64,000 bases of DNA from Deltaproteobacteria bacterium YD0425bin51. GTDB lineage: Bacteria; Desulfobacterota; Desulfobacteria; Desulfobacterales; YD0425bin51. Below, piece by piece: positions 1 to 7,458 of the stretch; the stretch's first letter is position 1; each line of letters starts with the position of its first letter. Both the position numbers and the translations under genes were made by a program. The stretch is taken from NCBI GenBank assembly GCA_002753225.1, contig PDZS01000023.1:1-64000 (forward strand), written 5' to 3'. The notes under the pieces were generated by a model. It did no database searches and was not told the origin of the DNA. It worked only from the letters and a program-made list of their open reading frames with translations.

Positions 1-91
1 CAATTATCATAATTACATAATCAGAATTTCCATATAATTTATCTTCGCTAAGTATTTTTATAAAATCCTGGATGGATATTTTATTATGCAT
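1..91 (-). CDS. Start of an unidentified gene, cut by the window edge
   Basis: An ATG at 91 on the minus strand opens a frame that stays open for 30 codons to the window edge. An AGGAGGG ribosome binding site lies seven bases upstream (101-108 region). The peptide starts MHNKISIQDFIKIL, is hydrophilic and resembles nothing I can name. It diverges from the helix-turn-helix gene at 232 and probably belongs to the cargo of the element integrated at tRNA-Phe, because the integrase and tRNA lie on its other side. The strong Shine-Dalgarno supports a real gene; function unknown. Confidence 0.6.
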   Translation of the reverse strand, partial: MHNKISIQDFIKILSEDKLYGNSDYVIMII

Positions 92-141
92 GTTTGTTCC
101 CTCCTTTGGAACTGTTTCTTAGAAGACATCTGTAAGTCGCT

Positions 142-161
142 AAGTTACCTATCAAGTTACC
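142..161. repeat. Two direct copies of AAGTTACC, possible operator or Xis sites
   Basis: The 140-bp gap between the divergent genes at 91 and 232 holds AAGTTACC at 142-149 and again at 154-161, 12 bp apart (about one helical turn). An inverted TAACTT lies at 184-189. Such phased repeats next to a small helix-turn-helix gene and an integrase could bind the excisionase or a repressor. That is inference from layout; no footprint is known to me. Confidence 0.35.
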
Positions 162-231
162 CAATAATATATAGAAGAAAAAATAACTTACAAAATAATT
201 TTATTTTAAAATAAATTGGTTGGCTTAGTCA

Positions 232-603
232 ATGTTTATAGATGATCAATCTAAGTTTACAGATTTAAATAAGTTTTATATACTAACTCCCGAGGAGGTC
301 GCTCAGTTCCTTAGAAAAAGTTTAAGCTGGGTTTATAAGCATTGGCAGGAATTGGGCGGTAGGAAGCTCGGGGGTTCTCTATTTTTCCCAAATAAGGAGG
401 ACCTTTATGAGTATATATTTAGTAAAAAACAAGGGATGGCGGTACGACTTCACCCTGAAGGGAACCAGACACACGGAAGCCTGGTTCAAAACAAAAAAAG
501 AAGCACAACAGGCAGAAGCAAAAAAGAGGGAGGAATTACAAAAGCCGAGGCTGGCGAAGGAGACTTCAATAGACATGGACTTCTTAACTCTTGTAAACTA
601 TAG
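232..603 (+). CDS. Small helix-turn-helix DNA-binding protein, excisionase-like
   Basis: The first ~65 residues fit a MerR/excisionase-type helix-turn-helix (HTH_17 family): a segment reading LTPEEVAQFLRKS, then SWVYKHW, then GGRKLGGSLFFPNKEDLYEYI, the usual 'choose a helix, then wing' pattern. Such proteins beside a tyrosine integrase usually act as recombination directionality factors or regulators. The last ~66 residues are basic, low in pattern and read across the integrase N-terminus in another frame (407-603), so the functional part is probably only the first half. No clear Shine-Dalgarno precedes the ATG at 232, and a slightly different start is possible. Confidence 0.65.
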   Translation: MFIDDQSKFTDLNKFYILTPEEVAQFLRKSLSWVYKHWQELGGRKLGGSLFFPNKEDLYEYIFSKKQGMAVRLHPEGNQTHGSLVQNKKRSTTGRSKKEGGITKAEAGEGDFNRHGLLNSCKL

Positions 604-1477
604 GTTAGATCATGTTAAGGCTTACAATTCTGAACGTCATTATAAAGAATATCTTTACATGGCAAGAAGATGGGTTGAGAAATGGGGAAAGTTAATCGCT
701 AATCAGATTTCACAGCAAGCATTAGAAACGTTCATTTTGGATAGAGGTAAGATATCAAACTTTACTGCAAATAAAGAATTGCGTTATCTTAGAGCGACTT
801 TCAACTTTGCGAAGCAAAAGAAGTGGATCCAAGAAAGCCCATTAGATACTCTTACATTTCTTCCTGTTGAAAAAAAAGTCAAATATGTTCCATCATCTCA
901 AGATATAGATAAGATTATAGCTCTTGCTGATCTTGATACACAAGATTATTTATGGGCAATCAGAGAGACTATGGCAAGAATAAGTGAAATAAATAGGCTT
1001 ACCTGGGATGATATCAATCTTGAGCAAAAGTATGTGATTCTCTATACACGTAAAAAGAAAGGCGGGCATCTAACTCCAAGAAGAGTCCCTATGACCAACA
1101 ATCTCTTTAAAATTTTATCACGCCGTTTCAGAGAAAGGGATAGCTCAAAAGAATGGGTATTTTGGCATAGATATTTCAGTTCAAAAGATAAAGAATGGAA
1201 GGTTGGTCCCTATCAAGAACGGAAAAAGTTTATGAGGACTCTTTGTAAAAAGGCTGGAGTAAAGTATTTTAGGTTTCATGCTTTAAGACATGCTGGAGCA
1301 TCCATAATGGAAAACAACAATGTCTCAATTGGAACTATCCAAAAAATTCTAGGGCATGAGAACAGGAGTACAACAGAAATTTATCTTCATACTTTAGGTG
1401 ATGCAGATAGGGTTGCAATAGAAACTTATGAGCGTGCCAGGAAAAATTCTCACACGGATTCTCACACAAAAAAATAG
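407..1477 (+). CDS. Tyrosine recombinase/integrase
   Basis: A 356-residue phage-type integrase. Residues ~1-45 form an arm-type DNA-binding domain (WRYDFTLKG then FKTKKEAQQAEAKKREEL), followed by a SAM-like core-binding domain to ~165 and the catalytic domain. Catalytic residues are visible: Arg in ETMARISEINRLTWDD, Lys in YTRKKKGG, the HALRH box, the His of LGHENRS and the nucleophile Tyr in TTEIYLH. An AAGGAGG sits just before the ATG at 407. It overlaps the upstream helix-turn-helix frame by 197 bp and ends 40 bp before the tRNA-Phe 3' end, the classic position for an integrase that uses a tRNA as attachment site. It appears intact. Confidence 0.92.
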   Translation: MSIYLVKNKGWRYDFTLKGTRHTEAWFKTKKEAQQAEAKKREELQKPRLAKETSIDMDFLTLVNYRLDHVKAYNSERHYKEYLYMARRWVEKWGKLIANQISQQALETFILDRGKISNFTANKELRYLRATFNFAKQKKWIQESPLDTLTFLPVEKKVKYVPSSQDIDKIIALADLDTQDYLWAIRETMARISEINRLTWDDINLEQKYVILYTRKKKGGHLTPRRVPMTNNLFKILSRRFRERDSSKEWVFWHRYFSSKDKEWKVGPYQERKKFMRTLCKKAGVKYFRFHALRHAGASIMENNNVSIGTIQKILGHENRSTTEIYLHTLGDADRVAIETYERARKNSHTDSHTKK

Positions 1478-1504
1478 GAGTTACGGATTAAATCTCGTAA
1501 CTCC
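1477..1504 (+). terminator. Hairpin after the integrase
   Basis: GGAGTTACG (1477-1485) pairs perfectly with CGTAACTCC (1496-1504) across a 10-base loop. The stem starts in the integrase stop codon and is followed by TTGATTTT, a weak T tract. It probably ends integrase transcription before the oppositely oriented tRNA gene. Confidence 0.55.
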
Positions 1505-1516
1505 TTGATTTTAGAA

Positions 1517-1589
<73 letters not shown>

Positions 1590-1605
1590 AACAAAATGAA
1601 AAATA

Positions 1606-1634
1606 TATATAACCTTCTTCTGTATGATTGTCAA
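1606..1634 (-). promoter_or_regulatory. Sigma-70 promoter of tRNA-Phe
   Basis: On the minus strand TTGACA (1634-1629) is followed, after exactly 17 bases, by TATATA (1611-1606). The tRNA begins 17 bases past the -10 box. The consensus -35 and the position directly in front of a stable RNA gene make this one of the clearest promoters in the window. Confidence 0.8.
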
Positions 1635-1657
1635 TATTAGATTAGCAATTTTTTATT

Positions 1658-1686
1658 TTGACTTAAAAAAGTTATATGAATAAAAT
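1658..1686 (+). promoter_or_regulatory. Sigma-70 promoter upstream of the gene at 1734
   Basis: TTGACT (1658-1663), a 17-base spacer and TAAAAT (1681-1686) precede the gene at 1734, which has its own GGAGAAGG ribosome binding site. It lies back to back with the tRNA promoter. Confidence 0.6.
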
Positions 1687-1733
1687 AGTAGACTTTATAA
1701 ATTAACATAATTAATTATTAAGGAGAAGGTTTT

Positions 1734-2282
1734 ATGCTTTTTGATAAACCGGGTAAAGCATGCACAGAAAAAACTCTTGAAATTGCAAAAGAGAGGGGTA
1801 AAGAGCTTGGGATAGAAGAAATAGTTTTAGCTTCATCCCATGGAGATACAGCTTATAAGGCTTTGGAGATACTTAATGGTTTTCGTCTTATTGTGGTGTC
1901 ATATCATTATGGTTTTGAAGAACCTTTTAAAAACATTATGCCCGAAGAAATTAAAAGAGACCTTCAAGAAAAAGGAATAAATGTTGTAACTTCTACCCAT
2001 GCCCTATCTGGTGTTGAAAGATCTATTGCAAAAAAATTTTCAGGAGTATCACCTGTACTTTTAATTGCAGAGACTTTAAGGTTATTTGGGCAAGGGACTA
2101 AAGTTGCTGTAGAAATTTCTATAATGGCAGCTGATGCTGGGGCTATTTCAGGAAAAGATATTATTGCAATTGGTGGAACAGCGAGAGGAGCTGATACTGC
2201 TATAGTAATTAAACCTGTTAACCAGTCTGATTTTTTTGATTTGCGTATTAGGGAAATTTTATGTAAACCAAGAAATTTTTAA
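1734..2282 (+). CDS. Conserved protein with pyruvate-kinase C-domain-like fold (COG1751 type)
   Basis: This 182-residue protein resembles the COG1751 family, whose fold matches the pyruvate kinase C-terminal domain. Visible features are EEIVLASSHGDTAYKALEIL near the N-terminus, VVTSTHALSGVERS in the middle, and VEISIMAADAGAI and GGTARGADTAIVI at the end, an alternating strand/helix pattern with Gly-rich turns. No catalytic role is established for the family that I know of; a nucleotide or small-ligand binding role is inference. It has its own promoter (1658-1686) and is separated from minC by another promoter, so it is probably monocistronic. Start: ATG after GGAGAAGG. Confidence 0.75.
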   Translation: MLFDKPGKACTEKTLEIAKERGKELGIEEIVLASSHGDTAYKALEILNGFRLIVVSYHYGFEEPFKNIMPEEIKRDLQEKGINVVTSTHALSGVERSIAKKFSGVSPVLLIAETLRLFGQGTKVAVEISIMAADAGAISGKDIIAIGGTARGADTAIVIKPVNQSDFFDLRIREILCKPRNF

Positions 2283-2289
2283 AATGCTG

Positions 2290-2319
2290 TTGACAGAACA
2301 TTTATGTTTTTCTTATATT
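2290..2319 (+). promoter_or_regulatory. Sigma-70 promoter of minCDE
   Basis: A consensus TTGACA at 2290-2295, an 18-base spacer and TATATT at 2314-2319 lie 28-57 bp upstream of the minC ATG. Position and match make it the likely driver of the min operon. Confidence 0.65.
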
Positions 2320-2346
2320 TTAAATTTATATTAATTAAGGAAGACA

Positions 2347-3048
2347 ATGGATAAAGATATAAATCAAAATCAATCATCTGTTCCTGTTAGACTTAAAGGT
2401 GTGGGAGATAGTTTATGGGTTAGTTTTGATCCAACTCAGCCAATAGATGTCTTGCAATCGGAATTGAGGAAAGTATTTGAGAGGATGAAGCAATTAGTTG
2501 TTAATTCTCGAGTTATTCTTGACCCAGGAGATCAGGAGGAATATAGAAATTTGATTGAAATTCTAGGAGGTTTTTTAAAAGACACTTTTAATGTAGGATC
2601 TGTATCTCCCCCCCCTAAAAAAAGAATAAACACAAATAACATAGATAGGCAAAAGGACGTAAAAGAGGAGTGGCATCATCATAAAAGCGATGTTCTTATG
2701 TTGGCGGGACGTGTTCGTTCAGGACAAAAAGTAACTGCAAAAAAAAATTTAATTATACTTGGAGATGTAAATCCTGGAGGAGAAGTTATTGCTGGGGGGG
2801 ATATTATAATTATAGGTTGTCTTTTTGGAACTGCTGCAGCAGGGCAACCTGATAATGAAGAATCTTTAGTTTTTGCGCTAGATTTTAGGCCTACACAAGT
2901 TCAAATAGGAGGTTTTGTTGCGGCAGGCTTACCTTCTTCTTGTGGGAAAACGTCAGAATTTGCTATTGTTGAAAATGGATCTGTAGTTGTGAAAGATTAT
3001 CTAAAAGCAAATCCATTTAGCCGTCTTCCTTGGCCAGAGGCAAGATAG
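2347..3048 (+). CDS. minC: Septum site-determining protein MinC
   Basis: MinC blocks FtsZ ring formation away from mid-cell and is carried to the membrane by MinD. The 233-residue protein has the weakly conserved N-domain (1-~90), a charged linker including PPPKKRINTNN, and the beta-helical C-domain from ~115 (LMLAGRVRSGQKV, LIILGDVNPGGEVIAGGDIIIIG), which is the diagnostic part. The following minD and minE genes confirm the call. The ATG at 2347 lies shortly after TTAAGGAAGAC. A run of eight C's (2611-2618 region) inside the linker could be a slippage-prone spot, but the frame is intact. Confidence 0.93.
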   Translation: MDKDINQNQSSVPVRLKGVGDSLWVSFDPTQPIDVLQSELRKVFERMKQLVVNSRVILDPGDQEEYRNLIEILGGFLKDTFNVGSVSPPPKKRINTNNIDRQKDVKEEWHHHKSDVLMLAGRVRSGQKVTAKKNLIILGDVNPGGEVIAGGDIIIIGCLFGTAAAGQPDNEESLVFALDFRPTQVQIGGFVAAGLPSSCGKTSEFAIVENGSVVVKDYLKANPFSRLPWPEAR

Positions 3049-3087
3049 TTTTCAATTTAACATAAAAAATAATTTAAGAGGTGTATA

Positions 3088-3885
3088 TTGGAAGGAAGAG
3101 TAATAGTCATTACCTCAGGAAAAGGCGGGGTAGGGAAAACTACTGCAACAGCTAATATTGGAGCAGGCCTTGCAGTAGAAGGAAACCGCGTCGTTGTTAT
3201 TGATATGGATATCGGGCTTAGGAACCTAGATGTTGTAATGGGTCTTGAGAATCGAATCGTCTTTACTGTAGTAGACGCAGTAAAGGGAAGATGTAAAATA
3301 AAGCAGGCGGTAATTAAAAACAGAAAAATAGATAATTTGTATCTTATCCCTGCTTCTCAAAGTGATAACAAAGATGCTTTAACACCAGAAGGGGTTATAA
3401 AACTCTGCGAGAACCTTAGGAAAGAATTTGATTTTGTTTTAATTGATTGTCCTGCTGGTATAGAACAAGGATTTGTAAATTCAGTTTCAGCGGCTGATGA
3501 AGCAATTGTTGTTTGCACACCAGAGGTTACATCAATTCGTGATGCAGATCGTGTAATTGGGCTTCTCTATTCAAGAGGAATTACACCTAAACTTTTAATT
3601 AATCGTATTGTTCCAGAAATGGTAGCAAAAGGAGATATGTTAAGCCATCGTGATGTTGTGGAGGTTTTATCCATTGAACTTGTTGGACTTGTTCCAATGG
3701 ATGATCAAGTTGTAATATGCACTAACAATGGCGTACCACTTGTTACCCAAAAAGAATCAAAAGCTGGTGAAGCTTTCTGGCGTGTTGCTATGAGAATAAA
3801 TGGTCACTCCAATCTTCCTATTGAAGTACCCAAAGGCAATAGAAGTTTTTGGGATAAAATAGGCTTTAAACTCCGGAAAAAATAA
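3088..3885 (+). CDS. minD: Septum site-determining ATPase MinD
   Basis: The membrane-associated ATPase of the Min oscillator; it binds MinC and is released by MinE. The deviant Walker A GKGGVGKTT lies at residues 11-19, followed by VVIDMDIGLRNLDVVMG (switch I region) and FDFVLIDCPAGIE (Walker B). The C-terminus SFWDKIGFKLRKK fits the short amphipathic membrane-targeting helix. Length 265 is normal. The start is TTG at 3088, preceded by AAGAGGTG; no in-frame ATG precedes the conserved strand. It lies 39 bp after minC and 10 bp before minE. Confidence 0.95.
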   Translation: MEGRVIVITSGKGGVGKTTATANIGAGLAVEGNRVVVIDMDIGLRNLDVVMGLENRIVFTVVDAVKGRCKIKQAVIKNRKIDNLYLIPASQSDNKDALTPEGVIKLCENLRKEFDFVLIDCPAGIEQGFVNSVSAADEAIVVCTPEVTSIRDADRVIGLLYSRGITPKLLINRIVPEMVAKGDMLSHRDVVEVLSIELVGLVPMDDQVVICTNNGVPLVTQKESKAGEAFWRVAMRINGHSNLPIEVPKGNRSFWDKIGFKLRKK

Positions 3886-3895
3886 GGAGGAATAG

Positions 3896-4171
3896 ATGTT
3901 CAATTTTTTCAAGAAGCTCAGCAAGAATGGACAAAGCAAAGATACAGCCAAAAAAAGACTTCAAATTACCTTACTTTATGATAAGTTAGAAGTTTCAAAA
4001 GATATATTAGATGATTTAAATCGAGACATTGTTGAAGTCATATCCCGTTATTTTGAGATTGATAAAAATGCTTTAACTCTTGATTTTAGAAAAGCAAATG
4101 ATGAACGCATGTCAGCTTTAGTTGTAAATACGCCTATTTTAGGTTCAAAACAAAAAAGTAGGCTTGCTTAA
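3896..4171 (+). CDS. minE: Cell division topological specificity factor MinE
   Basis: A 91-residue MinE, which stimulates MinD ATPase activity and so confines MinC to the poles. The N-terminal membrane-binding stretch MFNFFKKL is followed by the anti-MinCD segment AKKRLQITLLYDKL. The C-terminal topological domain holds LNRDIVEVISRYFEID and the DERMSALVVNTPI strand. AAGGAGGA precedes its ATG. It is the last gene of minCDE; a short GATAAATCTTTATC-like repeat follows but no convincing terminator. Confidence 0.95.
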   Translation: MFNFFKKLSKNGQSKDTAKKRLQITLLYDKLEVSKDILDDLNRDIVEVISRYFEIDKNALTLDFRKANDERMSALVVNTPILGSKQKSRLA

Positions 4172-4214
4172 GAGTTATGAAAGATAAATCTTTATCCCAT
4201 CATATAACCTCAAC

Positions 4215-5633
4215 ATGACAATTCTAAATGAAAAACAGCAGGTACTGTTACGTAAGATTCCTAGTGTTGATTCGATTTTAGAAGCTGCAAAAAAAACAGA
4301 GTTATTCGAAAATACTCCTAGACCTGTTTTAGTTTATAGTATACGTGAGGCTATAGAAAGACTAAGAATTAAAATTCTTAACTCTGATATTACTGATAGC
4401 GACTTTTCAGAATATTTAATTTTAGAACAGGTATCCATCATATCAAAAAAAGCTATGTCTTTAAACTTGAAGAGGGTTATAAATGCAACTGGAGTTGTTG
4501 TTCATACTAACTTAGGCCGTTCTCTTTTGCCTAAAGAAGCTACTCAAAACTTAGTAGACATTTCCAGTTATTATTCAAATTTAGAATTTGATATAAGTTT
4601 AGGAGAAAGAGGATCAAGGTATAGCTCTGTTGAAGGTATATTATGCGAGCTTACGGGTGCGCCTTCTGCAATTGTTGTAAATAATAATGCTGCTGCCGTT
4701 TTTTTGTGTTTGGATACCATAGCTAAAGGTAAAAAAGTGATAGTTTCGAGAGGAGAACTCGTAGAAATAGGAGGTTCATTTAGAATTCCTGATGTTATGG
4801 TAAAAAGTGGGTGTATTCTAACTGAAGTTGGTACAACAAATCGCACACATTTAAAAGATTATGAAAAAGCAGTAGATGATGAAACTATCCTTTTATTAAA
4901 AGTCCATACTAGTAATTACAGCATTGTTGGATTTACTTCAGATGTTCCTTTAAAAAACTTAGTTGAATTGGGCAGAGCACATAAGATCCTTGTAATGGAA
5001 GATTTAGGAAGTGGTACTCTTATTGATTTTTCAGATTATGGTCTTCAAAAAGAGCCAACAGTATGTGATGCTGTTAAAACAGGAGCAGATATAATTACTT
5101 TTAGTGGAGATAAGTTACTGGGAGGTCCTCAAGCTGGAATCATTGTTGGAGGAAAAGATATTTTGGACAAAATCAAAAAAAATCCTTTAACCCGAGCCCT
5201 TAGAATAGATAAATTAACTCTTTCTGCTCTTGAAAGCACGCTAAATATTTATCGTGACCCCAAAAGAGCAGTTGATTCAATTCCTACATTAAAGATGCTC
5301 CTTGCTCCTATAGAAAAGATTGAGAATAAGGCAAAAAAGCTTTATGATATGCTGGTTTCAATAAATAATTCTCATTTAAATGTTAAAATACTTAATTTAT
5401 CTTCAAAAGCTGGGGGAGGAGCTCTTCCTCTAATGGATTTCCCAAGTAAGTGTGTAGGAATTATCATAAATGGACTTTCTGCTAATTACATTGAAGAATA
5501 TATGAGAAAAAGTGATATTTCTATTATAGGCAGAATAGAAGATGATATTTTTATTATGGATCTTAGGACTATTTTTGAAGAAGAATTTTTAATTATTCAA
5601 AAAGCAGTGAAAAACATATTAAAAAAGGTTTGA
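4215..5633 (+). CDS. selA: L-seryl-tRNA(Sec) selenium transferase SelA
   Basis: SelA converts seryl-tRNA(Sec) to selenocysteinyl-tRNA(Sec) using selenophosphate and PLP. The 472-residue length is normal. Visible are the N-terminal tRNA-binding segment, INATGVVVHTNLGRS (~89-103), LGERGSRYSSVE, MEDLGSGTL with Asp263, and the PLP lysine K300 in TFSGDKLLGGPQAG. Its presence means the organism makes selenoproteins; selB, selD and the tRNA-Sec gene are not in this window. It starts the long run of packed plus-strand genes to 12214; its stop TGA lies just before the next start. No clear Shine-Dalgarno precedes the ATG at 4215. Confidence 0.95.
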   Translation: MTILNEKQQVLLRKIPSVDSILEAAKKTELFENTPRPVLVYSIREAIERLRIKILNSDITDSDFSEYLILEQVSIISKKAMSLNLKRVINATGVVVHTNLGRSLLPKEATQNLVDISSYYSNLEFDISLGERGSRYSSVEGILCELTGAPSAIVVNNNAAAVFLCLDTIAKGKKVIVSRGELVEIGGSFRIPDVMVKSGCILTEVGTTNRTHLKDYEKAVDDETILLLKVHTSNYSIVGFTSDVPLKNLVELGRAHKILVMEDLGSGTLIDFSDYGLQKEPTVCDAVKTGADIITFSGDKLLGGPQAGIIVGGKDILDKIKKNPLTRALRIDKLTLSALESTLNIYRDPKRAVDSIPTLKMLLAPIEKIENKAKKLYDMLVSINNSHLNVKILNLSSKAGGGALPLMDFPSKCVGIIINGLSANYIEEYMRKSDISIIGRIEDDIFIMDLRTIFEEEFLIIQKAVKNILKKV

Positions 5634-5635
5634 AT

Positions 5636-6877
5636 ATGAGTTCACAAATACTATCTCGTAGCCGTAATTCTGAGAGAGAGTTTATAGTTTTAAAAACAGA
5701 TACAAAACCAAAAGAAAAGTCTTCTATTGTTTCTACAAGTGATGTATTTAAAATTATAGGAACTGTTTTTCCTAACACTTTGTTAGGAGAAAAATTTGCT
5801 AAAAATGCTATAATTAAAATTCAATCTTCAAAATTTTGTGCAATGTCAATAAAAATAGATGAATTCAAACCATTTTCTGAAGGTATAACTGAAGAAGATG
5901 TCTCAATTGTTATAGGCGCTGCAAAAGCTATCAATAATATATGTAAGAACAAAAAAGGGGTATGGGGACCACTTAGCTTTAATATATTTGGATGCTTTTT
6001 CCCTGAAAAAGAAACTGAAGAATGTTTAGAGATTGCACAAAATATTCAAGACGATATTAAAAAGCAAACAAATAAGACAGTATCTATAGGTATTGCCCCT
6101 TTTCCTATAATTGATTTTAAGAAAGAGGATATCTTGTATAATGCTTTTCAGGCAATAGAACATGCAGCTTTTTTAGGGCAGGGAAGTACAGTATGTTTCG
6201 ATGCCATAACTCTTAATATTAATGGAGATAAATTATATCAAGAAGGGAATATAGACGATGCTATAATTCAGTTTAAAAGAGCTATAACCCTTGACCCTTC
6301 TAATGTTAATGTACATAACAGCTTGGGAGTATGTTACGCAGTAAAAAAGAATTATAAAAACGCAATGGAAGAATTTGAATCTGCGATAAAATTTAATCCG
6401 TTAGAGGTAATGGCTCTATATAATTTAGGATTAGCGAAATTACTTTCTCAAAATAAAGAACTTGCTTTAGATCTATTTCTTCAAGCAGATGCCATTGATA
6501 ACAATATGTTTGAAGTCAAATTTCAATTAGGTAAAATTTATTTAGAAGACAAGGAATACGAAAAAAGCAAACTTTATTTAGAAAAAGCTCTTGAAATTAA
6601 TCAAGATTCAGTTCCTGCACTACATTTGCTTGGTGAGTGTTATACATCTCTTAACATGTTAAAAGAGGCTGTTAATATTTATAAAAAAGCAATTAAATAT
6701 AACCCAAGTGATGCTCATTCTTTATCTTCACTAGGTTATGTTTTTGATTTGTTAGGAGAAAATCCAGAGATTTCAATACTATTCTGCAAACAAAGTGTTG
6801 AAATCCAACCTGAAAATGAATTGTTTAGGGAAAGATTAAAAAAACTTTATTTTAAACAAAAGGGAGACAATGAATGA
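5636..6877 (+). CDS. TPR protein with a degenerate GGDEF-like N-terminal domain
   Basis: Residues ~65-200 read like a diguanylate cyclase fold without the active site. In place of the GGDEF loop there is IFGCFFPEKE, followed by the typical tail VSIGIAPFP, AFQAIEHAAFLGQGSTVCFD. Residues ~205-400 hold about five tetratricopeptide repeats (for example YQEGNIDDAIIQFKRAITLDPSN). No signal peptide is seen, so it is probably a cytoplasmic scaffold; a ligand-binding or purely structural GGDEF relic is inference. I chose ATG 5636 (AAAGG upstream) over TTG 5630, which overlaps the selA stop. It overlaps gmhA by 4 bp, implying translational coupling. Confidence 0.8.
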   Translation: MSSQILSRSRNSEREFIVLKTDTKPKEKSSIVSTSDVFKIIGTVFPNTLLGEKFAKNAIIKIQSSKFCAMSIKIDEFKPFSEGITEEDVSIVIGAAKAINNICKNKKGVWGPLSFNIFGCFFPEKETEECLEIAQNIQDDIKKQTNKTVSIGIAPFPIIDFKKEDILYNAFQAIEHAAFLGQGSTVCFDAITLNINGDKLYQEGNIDDAIIQFKRAITLDPSNVNVHNSLGVCYAVKKNYKNAMEEFESAIKFNPLEVMALYNLGLAKLLSQNKELALDLFLQADAIDNNMFEVKFQLGKIYLEDKEYEKSKLYLEKALEINQDSVPALHLLGECYTSLNMLKEAVNIYKKAIKYNPSDAHSLSSLGYVFDLLGENPEISILFCKQSVEIQPENELFRERLKKLYFKQKGDNE

Positions 6878-7449
6878 AAAATGTTATTTTGGATATTTTA
6901 AAAGATAGTATTTCAGTTAAAGATATTTCTATAAAAAATAACCTAGATAAAATTATAGATGCATCCCAAAGAATCGCAAAATGTATAACTTCTAATCATA
7001 AGGTTCTATTGTTTGGAAATGGTGGAAGTGCAGCGGACAGCCAGCATCTCGCAGCTGAATTTGTTAATAGATTTAAAATTGAAAGACCACCTTTAGCTGC
7101 TATTGCGTTAACAACTGATACATCTATATTAACAAGTATAGGAAATGATTATAGCTTTGATGATGTTTTTTCAAAGCAGATACTGGCAATAGGAAATAAA
7201 GATGATATAGCAATAGGAATAAGCACAAGCGGAAATTCTAAAAACGTAGTAAAAGCAATTTATGCTGCAAAAGAAAAGGGATTATATACAATAGGATTTA
7301 CTGGCAAAGGGGGAGAAATTGCAAAGTGCGCGGATATCGTTTTTACAGTTGACTCAACTGTAACAGCAAGAATTCAGGAAACCCATATTACTTTAGGACA
7401 TATTTTCTGCGATTTAGTTGACAGAATACTTTTTCCATCATCATTTTAA
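6874..7449 (+). CDS. gmhA: Phosphoheptose isomerase GmhA
   Basis: GmhA isomerises sedoheptulose 7-phosphate to D-glycero-D-manno-heptose 7-phosphate, the first step to LPS core heptose. The 191-residue SIS-domain protein shows FGNGGSAADSQHLAAEFVNRF, GISTSGNSKNV, TGKGGEIAKCAD and the terminal QETHITLGHIFCDLVD, which carries the catalytic Glu and His. Its start codon overlaps the previous stop (ATGA). Presence argues for a Gram-negative envelope with heptose-containing LPS; the other heptose genes are not here. Confidence 0.93.
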   Translation: MKNVILDILKDSISVKDISIKNNLDKIIDASQRIAKCITSNHKVLLFGNGGSAADSQHLAAEFVNRFKIERPPLAAIALTTDTSILTSIGNDYSFDDVFSKQILAIGNKDDIAIGISTSGNSKNVVKAIYAAKEKGLYTIGFTGKGGEIAKCADIVFTVDSTVTARIQETHITLGHIFCDLVDRILFPSSF

Positions 7450-7458
7450 GAGAAAACT

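Noticed and set aside
379..576. Minus-strand frame of 65 codons over the integrase start
   Set aside because: Its sequence shows no family pattern and it is antisense to the integrase and helix-turn-helix genes; a shadow frame.
2607..2620. C-run in minC as a frameshift or phase-variation site
   Set aside because: The frame is intact on both sides and the run lies in a variable linker; a single sequence cannot show variation.
4215..5633. A selenoprotein gene in the window
   Set aside because: selA shows selenocysteine is used, but I saw no gene here with an in-frame TGA inside a conserved region; the genes all end where their families end.
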